NCBI RefSeq assembly: GCF_000721935.1
Contig: NZ_KL585403.1
Coordinates: 26,787 to 35,725, forward strand
Length of the DNA stretch: 8,939 bases
Direction of reading: 5' to 3'
Origin: Streptomyces sp. NRRL WC-3549
Lineage (GTDB): Bacteria; Actinomycetota; Actinomycetes; Streptomycetales; Streptomycetaceae
The position numbers and the translations under genes were made by a program. Shown here piece by piece: positions 1-5,719 of this stretch (the first letter of the stretch is position 1; every line of letters begins with the position of its first letter). The notes beneath the pieces are model-generated. The model was not told where the DNA came from, ran no database searches, and saw nothing but the letters and a program-made list of their open reading frames with translations.

Positions 1-1317
1 CACCCCGCCGGTGGCAACTACCGGGTCGAGGCCGTCTCTCCGGTCACCGGACGCCCCCTGCTCATGGCGGTACGCCACGGTTCCAAGCCGCCGACCGTGG
101 GAGCGGTGCTGGACGCCTGGGTGCTCCACCACGATTCCAGCGTCACCTTCGTCACCACCGACCCGCTCGGCCGACGGCCCATCTCCCCCAGAATGGCCTC
201 CCGGTACGCCGACGCGCTCGCCGTGCTCGGCGAACTCGCCGACGGGCGCACCCCGGACGACGTCCGCGCCCGGTTGTCGGAGCTCAAGGGCATGGCCAAC
301 CGCTGCCTGCGCCGGGACCAGCACGACTGGCTCGACGTCTGGCGCGTACTCGGATCACCGGACCGCGCCCGCCTCGGTGTCCTGCGCGACCTGGCCGCCG
401 ACACGAACCGCGCCGCCGCTTCGGCGGCTCAGGACCCCGATCGCTTCCGGGACGAGTTGGAGCGGAGCGGCTGGTCGGAAGCCCTGACCGAAGCACGGCG
501 AACCCTGGAGAGCCGGATCGCAGTCGCGGACGCCCCCGACCAGTCCGGGCAGTCCGACCAGTCCGACCAGTCCGACCAGTCCGGGCAGACCGATCAGTCC
601 GGGCGGCCCCACTCGGCGGAGCAGACGGGACACGCCGAGACAACCGGACACGCCGAGACACCCGGGCCCGCTGAGGTTGCCGGGGACGGCTCAGCCCTTC
701 CCGTGCCCCCTTCCGCCCCTCCGGTGTCGCCGTCCGCACCGTTCGGCGAACGAGAACTGTCCGCGCGGCCCGACCCGAAGGAAGCCGAAGCCATGACGAC
801 CACCGCACCCGGCCCCACCGCCGCAGAGCAGGCAGGCCCGCCCGAACCGTCAGCCCCGACGGAACCGGCAACCCCCGGGCCGACAGCCCCGCACGAGGGC
901 CTCCTTCGCATCCTGGAAGCCTCGGCGGCGGTGGACCGCACATGCAAGACCCACGAGGCGGTGCGCTTCGAACTGATGGCCGCACTTCTGCGCGCGGACC
1001 GGCAGCCGACGGCGGACTCCCGCATCGTGGACGTCCGATGCCCCACCGAGGAGGGCCACGTGCTCTACGAGGTGCTCGGAGCCGGCCTCACCAGCTACGC
1101 CGACCTCCGCTCGGGTGCGGTGCGGCTCCAGGAGATCAGCCACACCCAGCCCGGGCCCGACGACCGCCGCCTCTGCCTCGTGCTCGCCGGGCCCCCGGCC
1201 GAAGAGTGGTCGGTCACGACCGTCCACGACCTCTTCGGCGTCCACGTCCTGTGGCGCACCGAGCACGGGTGGGCCGGGAGGGAAGACGGCACGGCCCTGC
1301 TCGCCGGCCCGGCGTGA
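1..1317 (+). CDS. Hypothetical protein with repeat-rich linker, 5' end outside window
   Basis: The frame is open from the first base and reads like protein before the first ATG (position 64), which has no Shine-Dalgarno site, so the true start lies upstream. Counting codons from base 1, three parts are visible. Codons 1-175 form a mixed alpha/beta then helical region that I do not recognise. Codons 180-297 are a low-complexity Pro/Ala/Thr/Gln linker holding two tandem repeats. Codons 298-438 form a compact domain. That domain contains an amphipathic helix, a strand with D344, a strand with Y-E357-V-L, a helix ending LQEI, a hydrophobic strand LCLVLAG, and a final GVHVLWR...GWAG segment. The order resembles a PD-(D/E)XK nuclease fold whose lysine position is Leu359, so it may be inactive; this is inference. 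An internal in-frame ATG at 793 has a good ribosome site. The gene converges on the next one, 57 bp away. Coding status is clear; function is unknown. Confidence 0.85.
   Translation, partial: HPAGGNYRVEAVSPVTGRPLLMAVRHGSKPPTVGAVLDAWVLHHDSSVTFVTTDPLGRRPISPRMASRYADALAVLGELADGRTPDDVRARLSELKGMANRCLRRDQHDWLDVWRVLGSPDRARLGVLRDLAADTNRAAASAAQDPDRFRDELERSGWSEALTEARRTLESRIAVADAPDQSGQSDQSDQSDQSGQTDQSGRPHSAEQTGHAETTGHAETPGPAEVAGDGSALPVPPSAPPVSPSAPFGERELSARPDPKEAEAMTTTAPGPTAAEQAGPPEPSAPTEPATPGPTAPHEGLLRILEASAAVDRTCKTHEAVRFELMAALLRADRQPTADSRIVDVRCPTEEGHVLYEVLGAGLTSYADLRSGAVRLQEISHTQPGPDDRRLCLVLAGPPAEEWSVTTVHDLFGVHVLWRTEHGWAGREDGTALLAGPA
541..603 (+). repeat. 9-bp in-frame tandem repeat, 7 units
   Basis: Seven head-to-tail copies of a 9-bp unit of consensus CAGTCCGAC (variants end GGG; one copy reads CAGACCGAT). 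They encode Gln-Ser/Thr-Asp/Gly triplets at codons 181-201 of the first gene. The unit is a multiple of three, so copy-number change would keep the frame. The tract starts the flexible linker between the two folded parts of the protein. Confidence 0.95.
625..660 (+). repeat. 18-bp in-frame tandem duplication
   Basis: Two adjacent 18-bp units differ only within the first two codons and share a 12-bp identical core, CACGCCGAGACA. Each encodes Thr-Gly-His-Ala-Glu-Thr. The duplication lies 21 bp after the 9-bp repeat tract in the same linker, so this linker has expanded by at least two separate slippage or duplication events. Confidence 0.9.
778..784 (+). promoter_or_regulatory. Internal ribosome binding site in the first gene
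   Basis: AAGGAAG lies 8 nt before an in-frame ATG at 793-795. This is close to the AAGGAGG consensus with normal spacing. If used, it would yield a 174-residue product made of the end of the linker and the complete C-terminal domain. Confidence 0.35.
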
Positions 1318-1325
1318 AGGCCGGC
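1303..1325 (+). terminator. Hairpin spanning the stop codon of the first gene
   Basis: GCCGGCC (1303-1309) and GGCCGGC (1319-1325) form a perfect 7-bp GC stem around a 9-nt loop that contains the TGA stop at 1315-1317. No T-run follows, as is common for actinomycete terminators. It sits at the convergent junction with the WWQW gene. Confidence 0.35.
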
Positions 1326-1374
1326 CCCGCCACCTCCCGGCCACCACCGCGAGAGCGCCCGTACACGTGCCGGC

Positions 1375-1887
1375 TCAGGGCAGCTTCGACTCCAGGTGAT
1401 ACGTCGTGTCGACCCAGAAGCCGCTGGTGGCCCTGCCCTTGATCTCCAGCACGTACTCACCGGCAAGCAGGGGCTCGACAGCACCCCAGACCCCCCAGGC
1501 GTAGCGCTGGGTCAGACCCGTCATGAAGGGTGCGGAGAACTCCCGCAACGGGAGCGGCAGGCCGTTGAGCGAAGCCGTCGCCTCCGTCACGTCCAGGGAC
1601 CGGGGAATCCTCGAATACGAACGGGGGTGCTGCATGTTGAGCACCGGGAAGAACACCGGACGGTCCGCGGGGATCGCGCAGCGCCGCACCACGCGGCCAC
1701 CGTAGGTGCCGGCCAGGAACCAGACGTCGTCCGGCTGGCCCCACGCCGCATGCTCGCCCGTCGAGTCCTTGACCGGGCAGCGGTCCTCGGGGGCGGACAT
1801 GGCCCACTGCCACCACCGGCCGGCCAGCGCCCCGCGCTCCTCGACGCCCAGCTTCAGTACCCCGCCGAACGCTTCCCGACCACTCAT
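1375..1887 (-). CDS. WWQW-motif conserved hypothetical protein
   Basis: A 170-residue protein. I place the start at ATG 1887 because GGGGAGGG (1893-1900) sits 5 nt upstream. The same frame stays open 47 codons further, but that extension is Arg/Pro-rich and looks non-coding. The N-terminal half has R-W-W-Q-W at 24-28, then P33, D41, G44, a G-Q pair at 50-51, VWFLAGTYGG at 55-64, a Cys70-Ala-Ile-Pro turn and FFPVLN at 79-84. I recognise this as the pattern of a widespread family of unknown function, from memory rather than a search. The C-terminal half is beta-rich and ends in alternating strands (GEYVLEIKG, then FWVDTTYHLE), suggesting a beta-sandwich. Many relatives are, as I recall, secreted, but no signal peptide or membrane segment is seen here, so this copy is probably cytoplasmic. 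It stands alone between a convergent gene and a same-strand gene 188 bp away. No reaction can be assigned. Confidence 0.85.
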   Translation of the reverse strand: MSGREAFGGVLKLGVEERGALAGRWWQWAMSAPEDRCPVKDSTGEHAAWGQPDDVWFLAGTYGGRVVRRCAIPADRPVFFPVLNMQHPRSYSRIPRSLDVTEATASLNGLPLPLREFSAPFMTGLTQRYAWGVWGAVEPLLAGEYVLEIKGRATSGFWVDTTYHLESKLP

Positions 1888-1892
1888 GGCAT

Positions 1893-1900
1893 CCCTCCCC
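1893..1900 (-). promoter_or_regulatory. Ribosome binding site fixing the WWQW start
   Basis: The minus strand reads GGGGAGGG followed by ATGCC and then the ATG at 1887. This strong site decides against the longer open frame reaching 2028. Confidence 0.7.
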
Positions 1901-1972
1901 AGGCGCGGCCCCCTGCTCCGAGGCCTGCGTCGAACACACGGACAGTACCGGAGTGGATCACAGGCGCGCGGT

Positions 1973-2000
1973 GCCGACCGCGTGGCCAGGCCAGGTCGGC
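1973..2000 (-). terminator. Composite inverted repeat after the HhH gene
   Basis: GCCGACC (1973-1979) pairs with GGTCGGC (1994-2000). Inside, TGG and CCA pair further around a short CCAGG loop, with a 3-nt GCG bulge on one arm. It lies 76-103 nt past the stop of the HhH membrane protein gene and upstream of the WWQW gene on the same strand, so it may separate the two transcripts. No T-run is present. Confidence 0.4.
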
Positions 2001-2052
2001 CGCCGTGCCGAGCGCCGGGGCCCGACACAGCGACGGCTCGCGCCGGAAACGA

Positions 2053-2065
2053 GGACGGGCCGTCC
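2053..2065 (-). terminator. Short hairpin just past the HhH gene stop
   Basis: GGACG and CGTCC form a 5-bp stem with a 3-nt loop, starting 11 nt after the stop. On the minus strand it is followed by TCGTTT, a weak T-rich tail. It is a modest terminator candidate that could act with the larger hairpin downstream. Confidence 0.3.
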
Positions 2066-2075
2066 CCGGCGTGGT

Positions 2076-3329
2076 TCAGCAGGCTGGGGGGCAGCCGTCC
2101 GGCGAAGGCATTCCGCCGGTGACGTCCGCGAGCACCCGGTAGTACTCCGCCGGGCGTGACTCGAAGTCCACCCAGGCGTCCAGCCCCGTAGGATCACTGT
2201 CCGGCCCGCGCAGCAGGTCGACCGACACCTGGGCGAACCGTTCGGTGAAGCCCAGCCGTTCGGCCTCGTCCAGCAGGGCTCGCAGCTGGGGTACCGCGGC
2301 CCGCGCACACCGGCGCCGCTCCGGACCCGCGCCCAGCATCTGTGCGTACCCGGACGCCGCCGCGGCGGTGTACAGCAGCGGTTCCAGCCGCGCGGCGAGA
2401 GCCCTGCCCGTCTCCGCCGTCTCCCGGGCGCCCGGCCCGGCCTCCACGAGCACCCGCAGAGCGATGAGCAGCGCCGTGGTCCGAGGGGTGCGCCGGTCGG
2501 CTTCGAACCGCACCGCGACACCCTTCCTGAGGTCCTCCCGCATACGCCGGCCCGCGGCCATCGCGCTGTCCGCCGTACGCCGGCCCACGCCCGGCAACCG
2601 GCCCAGTTCCGATGCCCCGGCTTCGAGTACATCCCGCACCGTCCGCACGCCGTTCTTCTCCAGCTCCCTGGACCGCAGTCTGACCGTCCACGGCAGACGT
2701 GAGAGCGGGGCCCGGCCCAACTCCTCGTCCACCCGGTCGCTGTGGAGCGGGGCCCAGGACTCCCGCACGGCCTTCGTGGCCCGGTCATAGTCCTGGGCCA
2801 CCCGCGCGGCGGCCTGGCTGAGCGACCTCGCCCGGCGGATGACGCCTGGTCTCACGCCGCTCACCCTCGCGGTGGCGCGCACGTTGCCGCCGACGAGCCC
2901 GATGAGCGTCACGGGGAGGCTCACCGCGATGAGCGTGTCCGAGAGCTCGGCGCGGGCCCGCGCGCTTTCGCCGACACCCACCGGGGAGTACAGCTCGCCT
3001 CTGTCCGCTCCTTCGGCGAACACGAGGCCGAAGGCCCGGCCGAAGCCGGTTTCCGGGTCGTACCGCGATGCGTCGAGGCGCGGGTCCCGTATGGCGTCGC
3101 AGGGGTAGAAGCCTTCGCGTTCCCGGTGGTCGAAGGGATCTGTCCACCGGACCGCGCACTGCCCGTCCGGCTCCTCGCGGAGCACCGTCAGGTCGACCCG
3201 CCGGATTTTGGGGTAGTCCGGCAGCGTCATATGGAGGCCCGCCGAGCAGCCCATGAGAACGATGCCGAGCGCCAATACCCAGCGGAAGAACGGCACATGT
3301 ATCACCCGGGCCCCCAGCGTCTTGTCCAC
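2076..3329 (-). CDS. Two-pass membrane protein with cytoplasmic helix-hairpin-helix domain
   Basis: A 417-residue protein from GTG 3329. GTG 3305 (409 residues) is an alternative with a G-rich stretch a few bases upstream. The open frame further upstream overlaps the lipoprotein gene and is Arg/Pro-rich, so I excluded it. Residues 12-30 are hydrophobic (TM1, containing LMGC, a poor lipobox). Residues 31-125 form a soluble segment with Cys58 and Cys77, a CAVRW strand and GELYSP at 111-116; this recalls the small domain between two helices in DUF3592-like proteins. Residues 132-149 form TM2. The C-terminal 265 residues are helical. Within them, 217-264 form an HhH unit: GVRTVRDVL, then the hairpin LPGVGRRTA at 245-253. 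HhH units of this kind bind DNA or occasionally protein. With TM1 and TM2, the HhH part should lie in the cytoplasm. The gene stands alone and diverges from the lipoprotein gene. Topology is fairly sure; DNA binding is inferred; overall function is unknown. Confidence 0.85.
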   Translation of the reverse strand: MDKTLGARVIHVPFFRWVLALGIVLMGCSAGLHMTLPDYPKIRRVDLTVLREEPDGQCAVRWTDPFDHREREGFYPCDAIRDPRLDASRYDPETGFGRAFGLVFAEGADRGELYSPVGVGESARARAELSDTLIAVSLPVTLIGLVGGNVRATARVSGVRPGVIRRARSLSQAAARVAQDYDRATKAVRESWAPLHSDRVDEELGRAPLSRLPWTVRLRSRELEKNGVRTVRDVLEAGASELGRLPGVGRRTADSAMAAGRRMREDLRKGVAVRFEADRRTPRTTALLIALRVLVEAGPGARETAETGRALAARLEPLLYTAAAASGYAQMLGAGPERRRCARAAVPQLRALLDEAERLGFTERFAQVSVDLLRGPDSDPTGLDAWVDFESRPAEYYRVLADVTGGMPSPDGCPPAC

Positions 3330-3347
3330 GGTGCGTCCAGCAGAGCC

Positions 3348-3377
3348 ACTGTGCACCGGGCCCGTCCGAGCGAACAA
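3348..3377 (-). promoter_or_regulatory. Weak promoter candidate for the HhH gene
   Basis: On the minus strand, TTGTTC (3372-3377) is followed after 18 nt by CACAGT (3348-3353), a partial match to actinomycete TTGACN and TANNNT boxes. Transcription would start about 12 nt before the GTG at 3329. The -10 lacks the usual first T, so this is tentative. Confidence 0.25.
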
Positions 3378-3624
3378 CGACGCGAACCGGCAGACGGGAG
3401 ACGTCGTGGCTTCCTGGTTCCGGCAATCGCGCTGCCGGGGGCTTCCGTGGAGGTGGCCGCCCTCCCCCCTGCCCCCGCGACCGTGCCCCCGCCGCCCTGC
3501 TTCCGGCCGGCTGCGCCGACGTAGGGACGGGACGCAGGCGCGGGTGGCGGCGATGCGGGGAGCGGCGTGTGCGGCCGACGGTTCGGGGCGAGCGGAGACA
3601 TGGGACGCCGCCTGCCTGTCGGCG

Positions 3625-3674
3625 TCCGTGGAGAAGCCGGCCTGCGCGGTCAGGACGGACGGCCGGTCCACGGA
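3625..3674. repeat. Two-part inverted repeat upstream of the lipoprotein gene
   Basis: TCCGTGGA (3625-3632) pairs with TCCACGGA (3667-3674), and CCGGCC (3637-3642) pairs with GGCCGG (3661-3666). A 4-nt bulge lies on one side and an 18-nt loop in the centre. All 14 pairs are perfect. It ends 77 nt before the lipoprotein ATG. It could be an operator, a 5'-leader structure or a terminator. Confidence 0.6.
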
Positions 3675-3751
3675 AGACGGTTGCTTCCAGCCCCCGTACG
3701 GACACGGAGCGCCGTCACGTAGTCTGACCCGCTCATGATCTGGGGGTTCGG

Positions 3752-4450
3752 ATGCGGAAGATACCGAGCGGTGTGACGACGGCAGTGGTGTCCCTGGCGG
3801 CGGGGGTGGCCGTCGCCGGCTGTGCCGGCGGGGGAGCGGAGAAGGAACCCTCCGCCGACCAGTTGCTGGAGCGGGCGTACGAGACGATGGACGCCCTTGA
3901 GACGGTGACCGTTGACGCGTCGACCGCACCGACCGGGGGCGACGGCTACTCCAGCCGGCTGACGACCGACCTCAAGGGCACGTGCACGGTCAAGATCACC
4001 TGGACCGCCGGTGGCGTCTTCGAACAGATCCGGATCGGTGAGACGGACTACGTGCGTCCCGACCGTGCCTACCTGGAGCGCTGGTCGGGGAAGAAGACGG
4101 CGGCCGGGGACCAGAAGCGATGGATCAAGGCCCCTGCGGACAAGGCCGGTCCGGGGGAGGGGCTCGTCGACTGCACCTGGCCCTTCGCGCCCTTCGGGAC
4201 AGCGGCGAAGGGCAAGCCCACCGAGGTGGACGGCCGCCCCGCCCTCCCCTTGAAGGTGACCGACAAGGAGAACGGCCAAGGCGTCTACACCTTCTACGTC
4301 GCCACCGAGGGCAAGCCGTACCTCCTCAAGGTCGCCTACAAGGGGGCCGACTATCGCAGCACGACCTCCTTCAGCGCCTTCGACGAACCGCTGGACGTGA
4401 GGCCCCCGGCCGACGCCGACGTACTGGAGACGAGCGCCGCCGGCCGGTGA
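3752..4450 (+). CDS. Secreted lipoprotein, LppX/LprG-like architecture
   Basis: A 232-residue precursor with a lipoprotein signal peptide: Arg2-Lys3, a hydrophobic core at 8-22, and the lipobox V-A-G-Cys24. Lipidation at Cys24 would anchor it to the outer face of the cytoplasmic membrane. The start at ATG 3752 is supported by a GGGGG run 5 nt upstream and by the correct signal peptide. The mature part opens with a helix (ADQLLERAYETMDALE) and continues as alternating beta strands. It has Cys78 and Cys141, which may form a disulfide, and ends with FDEPLDVRPPADADVLE. This helix-then-curved-sheet layout and the Pro-Pro-Ala ending are typical of actinomycete lipoproteins of the LppX/LprA/F/G group, which in mycobacteria carry lipids in a hydrophobic pocket. 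Sequence identity to those is not evident by eye, so the cargo is unknown. The gene is monocistronic and followed by two strong hairpins. Confidence 0.9.
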   Translation: MRKIPSGVTTAVVSLAAGVAVAGCAGGGAEKEPSADQLLERAYETMDALETVTVDASTAPTGGDGYSSRLTTDLKGTCTVKITWTAGGVFEQIRIGETDYVRPDRAYLERWSGKKTAAGDQKRWIKAPADKAGPGEGLVDCTWPFAPFGTAAKGKPTEVDGRPALPLKVTDKENGQGVYTFYVATEGKPYLLKVAYKGADYRSTTSFSAFDEPLDVRPPADADVLETSAAGR

Positions 4451-4474
4451 CCCGGATGTGTGGCGACCGCACAA

Positions 4475-4503
4475 CGCCGCAACCCTCCAGGAGCGTTGCG
4501 GCG
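4475..4503 (+). terminator. Strong hairpin terminator after the lipoprotein gene
   Basis: CGCCGCAAC (4475-4483) and GTTGCGGCG (4495-4503) are perfect 9-bp arms. After one C-C mismatch, the stem extends by CTC/GAG around a CAG loop, giving 12 bp in 29 nt. It begins 24 nt past the stop and lacks a T-run. The near-palindrome would also form on the opposite strand. Confidence 0.65.
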
Positions 4504-4573
4504 CTGCGGACCTGCCGCTGAGCGTTCGTCACGGGCGCCCCGCGGTGCTGTGCCGTCCCGGGGGACCAGAAGC

Positions 4574-4612
4574 CCCCCGCTGCCGCACCACGGTGCGGTG
4601 CTCCAGCGGGGG
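4574..4612. terminator. Bidirectional hairpin at convergent junction
   Basis: CCCCCGCTG (4574-4582) pairs with CAGCGGGGG (4604-4612). Directly inside, CCGCACC (4583-4589) pairs with GGTGCGG (4592-4598), leaving a 5-nt bulge on one arm. Sixteen perfect GC-rich pairs make it very stable. It ends 35 nt short of the methyltransferase stop on the other strand, so it can end that transcript and back up the lipoprotein terminator. Confidence 0.65.
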
Positions 4613-4647
4613 CCCGGCAGGGCGCAGTTGTACGGGGGAGTGCGTCG

Positions 4648-5448
4648 TCAGTCCTTGCGGGCGACGGCGCACCACATCGGCAGGGTGTCGTCCGGGGTGT
4701 CGGCCGGTTCAGGACGCCAGCGGGTCAGGGTGACCACGCCGGGTTCCAGGATTTCCAGGCCCTCGCAGAACCGCTCCACCTCGTCGTGGGTGCGAGGTGT
4801 GGCGGAGGCGTGGCTGGCGGCGCGCTCGTTGTAGATCCGCATGGACTCCGCCACTTCGGGTGCGGTGACGTCGGCGGCCGGGTGGGACAGGACGAGGTAG
4901 CTGCCCGGGGCGAGACGGTCCAGCAGACGGCGAGTGATGTCCCACGGATCCTCGGAGTCCTTGATGTACTGCAGGATCGCCACGAGCATGAGGCCGACCG
5001 GCTGGTCGAAGTCGAGGGTGCGGGCGGCCGCGTCGAGGATCGCGTCCACGTCCCGCGCGTCGGCCTGCACGTAGTCGGTCTGGCCGTCGGGGCCGCTGAC
5101 CAGCAGAGCCCGGGCGTGGGAGAGCACGATCGGGTCGTTGTCGACATAGACGACGCGTGCTTCGGGAGCGGCCCGCTGAGCCACCTCATGGGTGTTGTCC
5201 GCGGCGGGAATGCCCGTACCGATGTCGAGGAACTGTCGGATTCCCGCCGCCGCGAGGTGACGTACGGCGCGGCCGAGGAAGGCCCGGTTGGCCCGTACCG
5301 ACGGCACGATCGTCGGGTTCGCCCGGGCGGCGAGCTCGGCCGCCTCCTGGTCCACCTGGTAATGGTCCTTGCCGCCCAGCCAGACGTTGTAGACGCGAGC
5401 GGGGTGCGCGTTCGTCGGATGTGGTGTGGGCTGCGCGAAATCGTTCAT
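4648..5448 (-). CDS. SAM-dependent methyltransferase, DUF574/Methyltransf_19 family
   Basis: A 266-residue full-length protein. The N-terminal signature HPARVYNVWLGGKDHY (15-30), the motif V-R-A-N-R (51-55), the glycine-rich SAM loop FLDIGTGIPAADNTHEVAQ (73-91), the acidic strand-end YVDNDP (101-106), D130 in YVQADARD and MLVAILQYI (154-162) together identify the S-adenosyl methyltransferase family often labelled DUF574 or Methyltransf_19. This family is strongly expanded in Streptomyces. The fold is a class I Rossmann methyltransferase expected to bind SAM; no methyl acceptor is established, to my knowledge. No signal or membrane segment is seen, so it is cytoplasmic. ATG 5448 is supported by GAGGTGG 6 nt upstream. 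The stop lies 35 nt from a large bidirectional hairpin. An operator-like dyad (5496-5516) and a small ORF end just upstream, so it may be regulated locally or read through from the small ORFs. Family assignment is very secure. Confidence 0.96.
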   Translation of the reverse strand: MNDFAQPTPHPTNAHPARVYNVWLGGKDHYQVDQEAAELAARANPTIVPSVRANRAFLGRAVRHLAAAGIRQFLDIGTGIPAADNTHEVAQRAAPEARVVYVDNDPIVLSHARALLVSGPDGQTDYVQADARDVDAILDAAARTLDFDQPVGLMLVAILQYIKDSEDPWDITRRLLDRLAPGSYLVLSHPAADVTAPEVAESMRIYNERAASHASATPRTHDEVERFCEGLEILEPGVVTLTRWRPEPADTPDDTLPMWCAVARKD

Positions 5449-5454
5449 TGTTTG

Positions 5455-5461
5455 CCACCTC
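5455..5461 (-). promoter_or_regulatory. Ribosome binding site of the methyltransferase
   Basis: The minus strand carries GAGGTGG, 6 nt before the ATG at 5448. It is strong enough for independent initiation even if the gene is cotranscribed with the small ORFs upstream. Confidence 0.75.
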
Positions 5462-5495
5462 GTACGCCAAAAACGGCCAGGTCGGACTTGGGTTC

Positions 5496-5516
5496 GATCA
5501 CGGTACCCCTGTGATC
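5496..5516. promoter_or_regulatory. Operator-like dyad upstream of the methyltransferase
   Basis: GATCAC-N9-GTGATC is a perfect 6-bp dyad over 21 bp, a size typical of a dimeric repressor site. It lies 47-68 nt before the methyltransferase ATG and overlaps the stop codon of the 73-residue ORF. No clear -35/-10 pair was found beside it, so its role is inferred from symmetry and position. Confidence 0.35.
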
Positions 5517-5719
5517 CGCTCGTGGCTGCCCATCGGCGGGAACGAGGACCTCCCGGTTGCCCGGCCGGTCCCGCTTCCCGCCGCCCGCCCGGTGCTCAGC
5601 CGGCATCCGCCCGGAAGGGGCACGTCCAACGGCCGCGCGTGGCCATGGTCCACCGCGTGGTCCAGCGCGTCCCGGGCGCGGAGCACGCGGCGGTCGGTCG
5701 CCTCCGCGGCGTGACTCAC
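5498..5719 (-). CDS. Small ORF, possible remnant of an AraC-family regulator
   Basis: A 73-codon ORF starting at GTG 5719. The GTG shares bases with the TGA of the preceding small ORF in a GTGA overlap, so translational coupling could explain the lack of its own Shine-Dalgarno site. Residues 10-35 (VLRARDALDH, then ARPLDVP) resemble the first helix of the AraC DNA-binding domain, which commonly reads like LRRARD..DR.YA.PLDV. The following stretch, LSTG..AGSGTGRATGRSSF, can be loosely matched to the later part of that domain, but the helix pattern is lost and the tail is Gly/Arg-rich. I therefore suspect a decayed or truncated regulator rather than a working one; an unrelated small protein is possible. 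It ends 49 nt before the methyltransferase ATG. By-eye resemblance only. Confidence 0.35.
   Translation of the reverse strand: MSHAAEATDRRVLRARDALDHAVDHGHARPLDVPLPGGCRLSTGRAAGSGTGRATGRSSFPPMGSHERITGVP

Larger units (their letters stand above)
3330..3751. other. Gene-free divergent spacer (about 420 bp)
   Basis: This lies between the divergent starts of the HhH membrane protein and the lipoprotein. Frames open through it on both strands encode Arg/Pro/Ala-rich strings without recognisable motifs or good ribosome sites, so I see no gene. It holds a weak promoter candidate at 3348-3377 and an extended inverted repeat at 3625-3674. A lone TANNNT-type hexamer, TAGTCT (3720-3725), sits 26 nt before the lipoprotein ATG without a clear -35 partner. 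Its length is unusual among otherwise short spacers in this window. Confidence 0.6.

Noticed and set aside
284..1046. Long minus-strand open frames opposite the first gene
   Set aside because: Composition is Arg/Gly/Pro/Ser-rich, as expected for antisense frames in high-GC DNA. The plus frame has the proper codon bias and domain structure.
3252..3305. Possible lipoprotein signal (LMGC) in the HhH protein
   Set aside because: Met at the -2 position is atypical, and the second membrane segment and large C-terminal HhH part fit a two-pass membrane protein better than an exported lipoprotein.
3253..3738. A 161-codon plus-strand open frame in the divergent spacer
   Set aside because: It starts inside the HhH gene, has no ribosome site, and its translation is Arg-rich with scattered Cys and no motif.
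2029..3929. Longer open minus-strand frames: to 3929 for the HhH gene and to 2028 for the WWQW gene
   Set aside because: The extensions are Arg/Pro/Ser-rich, lack domain-like pattern and lose to better-supported starts. The first also overlaps the start of the lipoprotein gene.
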